From the NCBI GenBank assembly GCA_946618395.1, contig CAMOLD010000018.1, positions 1 to 15,845 on the forward strand: DNA of 15,845 bases. Reading direction: 5' to 3'. Shown piece after piece: positions 13,078 through 15,845 of this stretch. The notes beneath the pieces were generated by a model. It did not search any database and had not been told where the DNA came from. It saw nothing but the letters and a program-made list of their open reading frames with translations. Source of the stretch: an uncultured Clostridia bacterium. GTDB lineage: Bacteria; Bacillota; Clostridia; Oscillospirales; CAG-272. A program made the translations under genes and the position numbers. How positions within the stretch are numbered: the stretch's first letter is position 1; each line of letters starts with the position of its first letter.

Positions 13078-15009
13078 ATGAAAATCAAAATGCAGGGACG
13101 CGAACTGAACGTCAATGCACCGGTTACGGTGTATGAAGCGGCGTGCGCCGCCGAGCTCATTTCCCGCGCCGTCATCGGTGCCGAAATCGCCGGCAAAACG
13201 GTTGCGCTGACGCAGGAACTTTCGGAAGGGGACGAGGTCAAACTGCTGACATTTGCCGACGAAGCAGGAAAGCATATGTTCCGCCATACCGCGTCGCACA
13301 TCCTTGCGCAGGCGGTCAAGCGCCGGTTCCCGAATGCCAAACTCACCATCGGCCCCGCCGTGGAAAACGGATTCTATTATGACATCGATTCCGACGATGC
13401 CTTCACGCCCGAAGTCCTCAAACAGCTGGAAGACGAGATGAAGAAGATCGTTAAGGAGAACCTGAAAATCGAGCGCTTTGAACTGCCGCGCGAAGAAGCG
13501 GTCAAACTGATGACCGAGCGCGAAGAGCCCTACAAGGTGCAACTCATCAACGAACTGCCGGAAGGCGAAACCATCAGTTTCTACCGCCAGGGCGAATTTG
13601 TGGACCTTTGCGCCGGACCGCACCTGTTCTCCACAGGCGCCGTTAAGGGGATCAAGCTCACACAATGCACCGGCGCTTATTGGAAGGGCGACCAGAAAAA
13701 TAAGGTTTTGCAGCGTATTTACGGCGTGGCGTTCCCCTCCAAAGAGGAGTTGAACACCTACCTTGCCGAGCAAGAAGAGGCACTCAAACGCGACCACAAC
13801 AAACTGGGGCGCGAGCTGGGCTATTTTACAACGGTGGATTTCATCGGTCAGGGCTTACCCATCCTGCTTCCCAAGGGCGCGCGTGTGGTGCAGCTTTTGC
13901 AAAGATGGGTGGAAGACGTGGAGCAAAAGAAGGGTTGCCTGCTCACCAAAACGCCCTATATGGCAAAGCGCGAGCTTTATAAAATCTCCGGCCACTGGGA
14001 TCACTATCTGGACGGTATGTTCGTCCTGGGCGATCCCGCCGATGAAAGCAAAGAATGCTTTGCTCTGCGCCCCATGACCTGCCCGTTCCAGTATCAGGTT
14101 TATTTGAATAAGAATCGTTCTTACCGCGAGCTTCCCATGCGCTTGACCGAAACTTCCACCCTCTTCCGCAACGAGGATAGCGGCGAGATGCACGGACTGA
14201 TCCGCGTCCGCCAGTTCACCATCTCCGAGGGGCACTATATCCTGCGCCCCGACCAGCTGGAAGAGGAGTTCCGCGGCTGTTTGGAGCTTGCAAAATACTT
14301 CCTGGGAACGGTGGGACTTTTGGATAAATGCACCTTCCGCTTCTCGCAGTGGGATCCTGCCAACCCCAAGAACAAATATGAAGGCACGCGCGAGCAATGG
14401 GAGGTTGCACAGGCAACCATGGCGCAGATTTTGGACGACCTCGGCGTTGAATACACCGTCGGCATCGATGAAGCGGCATTCTACGGCCCCAAACTGGACA
14501 TTCAATACCGCAATGTTTACGGTAAAGAGGACACGCTGGTCACCATTCAAATCGATATGTTGCTTGCCGAAAAGTTCGGAATGTATTATACCGATAAGGA
14601 CGGCGAAAAGAAACTGCCGTATATCATTCACCGCACCTCGCTGGGCTGCTATGAGCGCACGCTTGCCTACTTGATTGAGACCTATGCCGGCGCGTTTCCG
14701 CTTTGGCTGGCGCCCGAGCAGGTCCGCATCCTGCCCATTGGCGATGAGCATATCGAGTATGCAAGAAACCTGCAAAAACGGCTTGACGATGCCGGCTTGC
14801 GCGTGGAACTGGACGATAGCTCCAACACCATCGGCTATAAGATCCGCAATGCGCAAACGCAAAAAATCCCTTATATGCTTGTCATTGGCGCCAAGGAGAT
14901 GGAAACGGGAACGGTTGCCGTTCGCAACCGCGCCGGGGAAACGGTTACCAAATCGGTGGACGAATTCCTTTCCGACGCACTGTTGGAAATTGCCGAAAAA
15001 CGGCGTTGA
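13078..15009 (+). CDS. thrS: Threonine-tRNA ligase
   Basis: This 643-residue class II synthetase charges tRNA-Thr. The domains in order are TGS (about 1-62), the editing domain (about 63-225) with H70xxxH74 and C178xxxH182 for clearing Ser-tRNA-Thr, the catalytic core (about 245-540) and the anticodon-binding domain (about 545-643). The zinc ligands line up as C335, H386 and H518. Motif 2 is FRNEDSGEMHGLIRVRQF (363-380). The loop around the first zinc ligand reads PMTCPFQ rather than the common PMNCPGH, and QFTISEGH replaces GFTQDDAH, so this is a variant subfamily. AAAGGAG lies ten bases before the ATG. Expression is governed by the T-box leader directly upstream. A strong terminator follows 16 bases after the stop. 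Confidence 0.97.
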   Translation: MKIKMQGRELNVNAPVTVYEAACAAELISRAVIGAEIAGKTVALTQELSEGDEVKLLTFADEAGKHMFRHTASHILAQAVKRRFPNAKLTIGPAVENGFYYDIDSDDAFTPEVLKQLEDEMKKIVKENLKIERFELPREEAVKLMTEREEPYKVQLINELPEGETISFYRQGEFVDLCAGPHLFSTGAVKGIKLTQCTGAYWKGDQKNKVLQRIYGVAFPSKEELNTYLAEQEEALKRDHNKLGRELGYFTTVDFIGQGLPILLPKGARVVQLLQRWVEDVEQKKGCLLTKTPYMAKRELYKISGHWDHYLDGMFVLGDPADESKECFALRPMTCPFQYQVYLNKNRSYRELPMRLTETSTLFRNEDSGEMHGLIRVRQFTISEGHYILRPDQLEEEFRGCLELAKYFLGTVGLLDKCTFRFSQWDPANPKNKYEGTREQWEVAQATMAQILDDLGVEYTVGIDEAAFYGPKLDIQYRNVYGKEDTLVTIQIDMLLAEKFGMYYTDKDGEKKLPYIIHRTSLGCYERTLAYLIETYAGAFPLWLAPEQVRILPIGDEHIEYARNLQKRLDDAGLRVELDDSSNTIGYKIRNAQTQKIPYMLVIGAKEMETGTVAVRNRAGETVTKSVDEFLSDALLEIAEKRR

Positions 15010-15025
15010 ACCGCAAAAAAACACC

Positions 15026-15057
15026 AAGCCGACCTGCCGTTGCAGGTCGGCTTTTTG
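15026..15057 (+). terminator. Intrinsic terminator of thrS
   Basis: A perfect 12-bp stem (15026-15037 with 15042-15053) has a four-base CGTT loop and a TTTTT run, the most convincing terminator of the window. The A-rich stretch ahead of it adds to the symmetry. Confidence 0.95.
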
Positions 15058-15093
15058 CTCTTTTCTAAAGCTGTAGCAAGGGCTTTGGCAATC

Positions 15094-15121
15094 TTATGCG
15101 CCGGGTGACAACGGCGCATAA
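15094..15121. repeat. Perfect 10-bp inverted repeat without a T tract
   Basis: TTATGCGCCG (15094-15103) and CGGCGCATAA (15112-15121) are exact inverted copies around an eight-base loop. On the plus strand the stem is followed by A residues, and on the minus strand by mixed sequence, so it is not a standard terminator in either direction. A weaker AAAGC/GGCTTT dyad lies at about 15067-15086. The function is unknown. Confidence 0.5.
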
Positions 15122-15160
15122 AAAAATTGTAGAAAATAGTCAAAAATTTTCTCTAAGTAA

Positions 15161-15189
15161 TTGCATTTTTCTTTGAAATATGATATAAT
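15161..15189 (+). promoter_or_regulatory. SigA-type promoter with extended -10 for the MscS-like gene
   Basis: TTGCAT (15161-15166), a 17-base spacer and TATAAT (15184-15189) with TG at 15181-15182. The transcript should start near 15196, leaving a leader of about 95 bases. Confidence 0.8.
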
Positions 15190-15205
15190 CTTTTTGTAAT
15201 CATTG

Positions 15206-15253
15206 TTCATCCCCGGTTCCTGTCCTACTTCGCGTATGATTGGGCCGGATGAA
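15206..15253 (+). other. Possible structured 5' leader of the MscS-like gene
   Basis: TTCATCC (15206-15212) and GGATGAA (15247-15253) are perfect complements enclosing a 34-base interior; CCGG at 15213-15216 can alternatively pair with CCGG at 15245-15248. No known riboswitch class was recognised. It lies between the promoter and the ribosome binding site. Confidence 0.3.
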
Positions 15254-15291
15254 ATAAAAAAGAACCAAAAATCAAAATAAGGAGAAAGAAC

Positions 15292-15845
15292 ATGAACGTC
15301 ATCATCCAAAACATCAAGAACTACTTCAAAAACTTCAAGTTCACCCCTGCCTTTGCGGTCAAGTGTGTTGTTGCGCTTGCCGTATTGGTTTACTACATTT
15401 TGCTGATCTTCGGCAAATTCATGTTCAAGCCTATGAACATGTTCTACCGCAGCCTGAACCTTTTTGGCACTGCGGGTGAATTCAACGTGGTCATTCGCAT
15501 CATCAGCTACGCCATCTTTTTATTGAGCCTCAGCCGCATCGTCAGATTTTTGATGAAGCAGCTCTCCGCTCCCTTGAAAAAGGGCAAAGCCATTATCGAC
15601 ATTCTTTGCAGCTTGATTAAATATGCGGCAGTCATCGTGCTGTTGTTCTTCGTTTTGAAGGCTGTCGGCGTAGATACAACCACCGTCCTTGCCGGCATCG
15701 GAATTTTAGGGTTGGTCGTTGGTCTTGGTGCGCAGCCGCTGATCGCCGACATCATTGCCGGCTTGTTCATCGTTTTTGAAAATGTCTTCGAAGTTGGCGA
15801 CATCATCGTTGCCGACGGTTTCCGCGGAACGGTCAAAGAGATCGG
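15292..15845 (+). CDS. MscS-family mechanosensitive ion channel (3' end outside the window)
   Basis: The first 184 codons are present and the frame is open to the window edge. Proteins of this family open under membrane tension and release solutes on osmotic down-shock. Three hydrophobic spans are seen at about 20-42, 64-84 and 101-124. The pore-lining helix region follows (VDTTTVLAGIGILGLVVGL, from about residue 125), then GAQPLIADIIAGLFIVFENVFEVGD and the start of the beta domain (DGFRGTVKEI). This matches the E. coli MscS TM3 pattern of alternating small residues, with GLGAQ in place of GLALQ. AAGGAG lies seven bases before the ATG at 15292. It has its own promoter and is insulated from thrS by a terminator. 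The subtype cannot be judged without the C-terminus. Confidence 0.92.
   Translation, partial: MNVIIQNIKNYFKNFKFTPAFAVKCVVALAVLVYYILLIFGKFMFKPMNMFYRSLNLFGTAGEFNVVIRIISYAIFLLSLSRIVRFLMKQLSAPLKKGKAIIDILCSLIKYAAVIVLLFFVLKAVGVDTTTVLAGIGILGLVVGLGAQPLIADIIAGLFIVFENVFEVGDIIVADGFRGTVKEI

Noticed and set aside
13855..15027. 390-codon minus-strand open frame opposite thrS
   Set aside because: It is the shadow of thrS codon usage and its start lies in the thrS terminator region without a ribosome binding site.
1..15845. Defence system, phage, CRISPR array, insertion sequence or biosynthetic cluster
   Set aside because: No transposase, integrase, cas, toxin-antitoxin or cluster enzymes were recognised, no spaced direct-repeat array is visible, and the gene content is housekeeping throughout.

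Overview
This window reads as ordinary chromosomal DNA from a bacterium of the Bacillota, most likely class Clostridia. The evidence is a T-box leader in front of thrS, strong AGGAGG-type ribosome binding sites, TTG starts, a YqhQ-like DUF1385 gene next to a YwlG-like DUF436 gene, an MgtE magnesium channel, and TTGACA/TATAAT promoters with extended -10 elements. The genes look mid-GC and the intergenic stretches AT-rich. I see no phage, insertion sequence, CRISPR array, rRNA or tRNA gene. Genus-level placement is not possible from this alone.

Layout. A terminator of an off-window gene (13-47) is followed by a family 4 glycosyltransferase (140-1249, +). It converges tail to tail on a minus-strand block read right to left: two tandem AI-2E-family membrane proteins (9462-7870, then 7877-6372, overlapping by 8 bases), a hairpin terminator (about 6356-6310), then htpG (6281-4440), an alpha-phosphoglucomutase/phosphomannomutase (4418-2700) and mgtE (2646-1246). 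A compact divergent promoter region (9463-9661) separates this block from plus-strand ispE (9662-10576). Next come a DUF1385 membrane protein (10663-11724) and a DUF436/YwlG-like protein (11750-12286), both apparently starting with TTG. Methylglyoxal synthase (12412-12828) has its own near-consensus promoter. A T-box leader with an ACC (Thr) specifier (about 12862-13037) precedes thrS (13078-15009), which ends at a strong terminator. The window closes with the first 184 codons of an MscS-type mechanosensitive channel (15292 onward).

How it fits together. The genes are mostly housekeeping: protein folding (htpG), sugar-phosphate metabolism (phosphoglucomutase, methylglyoxal synthase), isoprenoid precursor synthesis (ispE), Mg2+ and osmotic homeostasis (mgtE, mscS) and tRNA charging (thrS). 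I did not find a convincing new multi-gene system. The points most worth a second look are: an 11-bp tandem repeat laid out like a Pho box directly upstream of the DUF1385 promoter, with a similar 11-bp-phased hexamer pair at the mgsA promoter; a methylglyoxal synthase lacking several canonical phosphate-binding and catalytic residues; a conserved cytoplasmic tail module shared by the two AI-2E paralogues; a very short T-box leader; and a variant ThrRS zinc/motif-2 active site.
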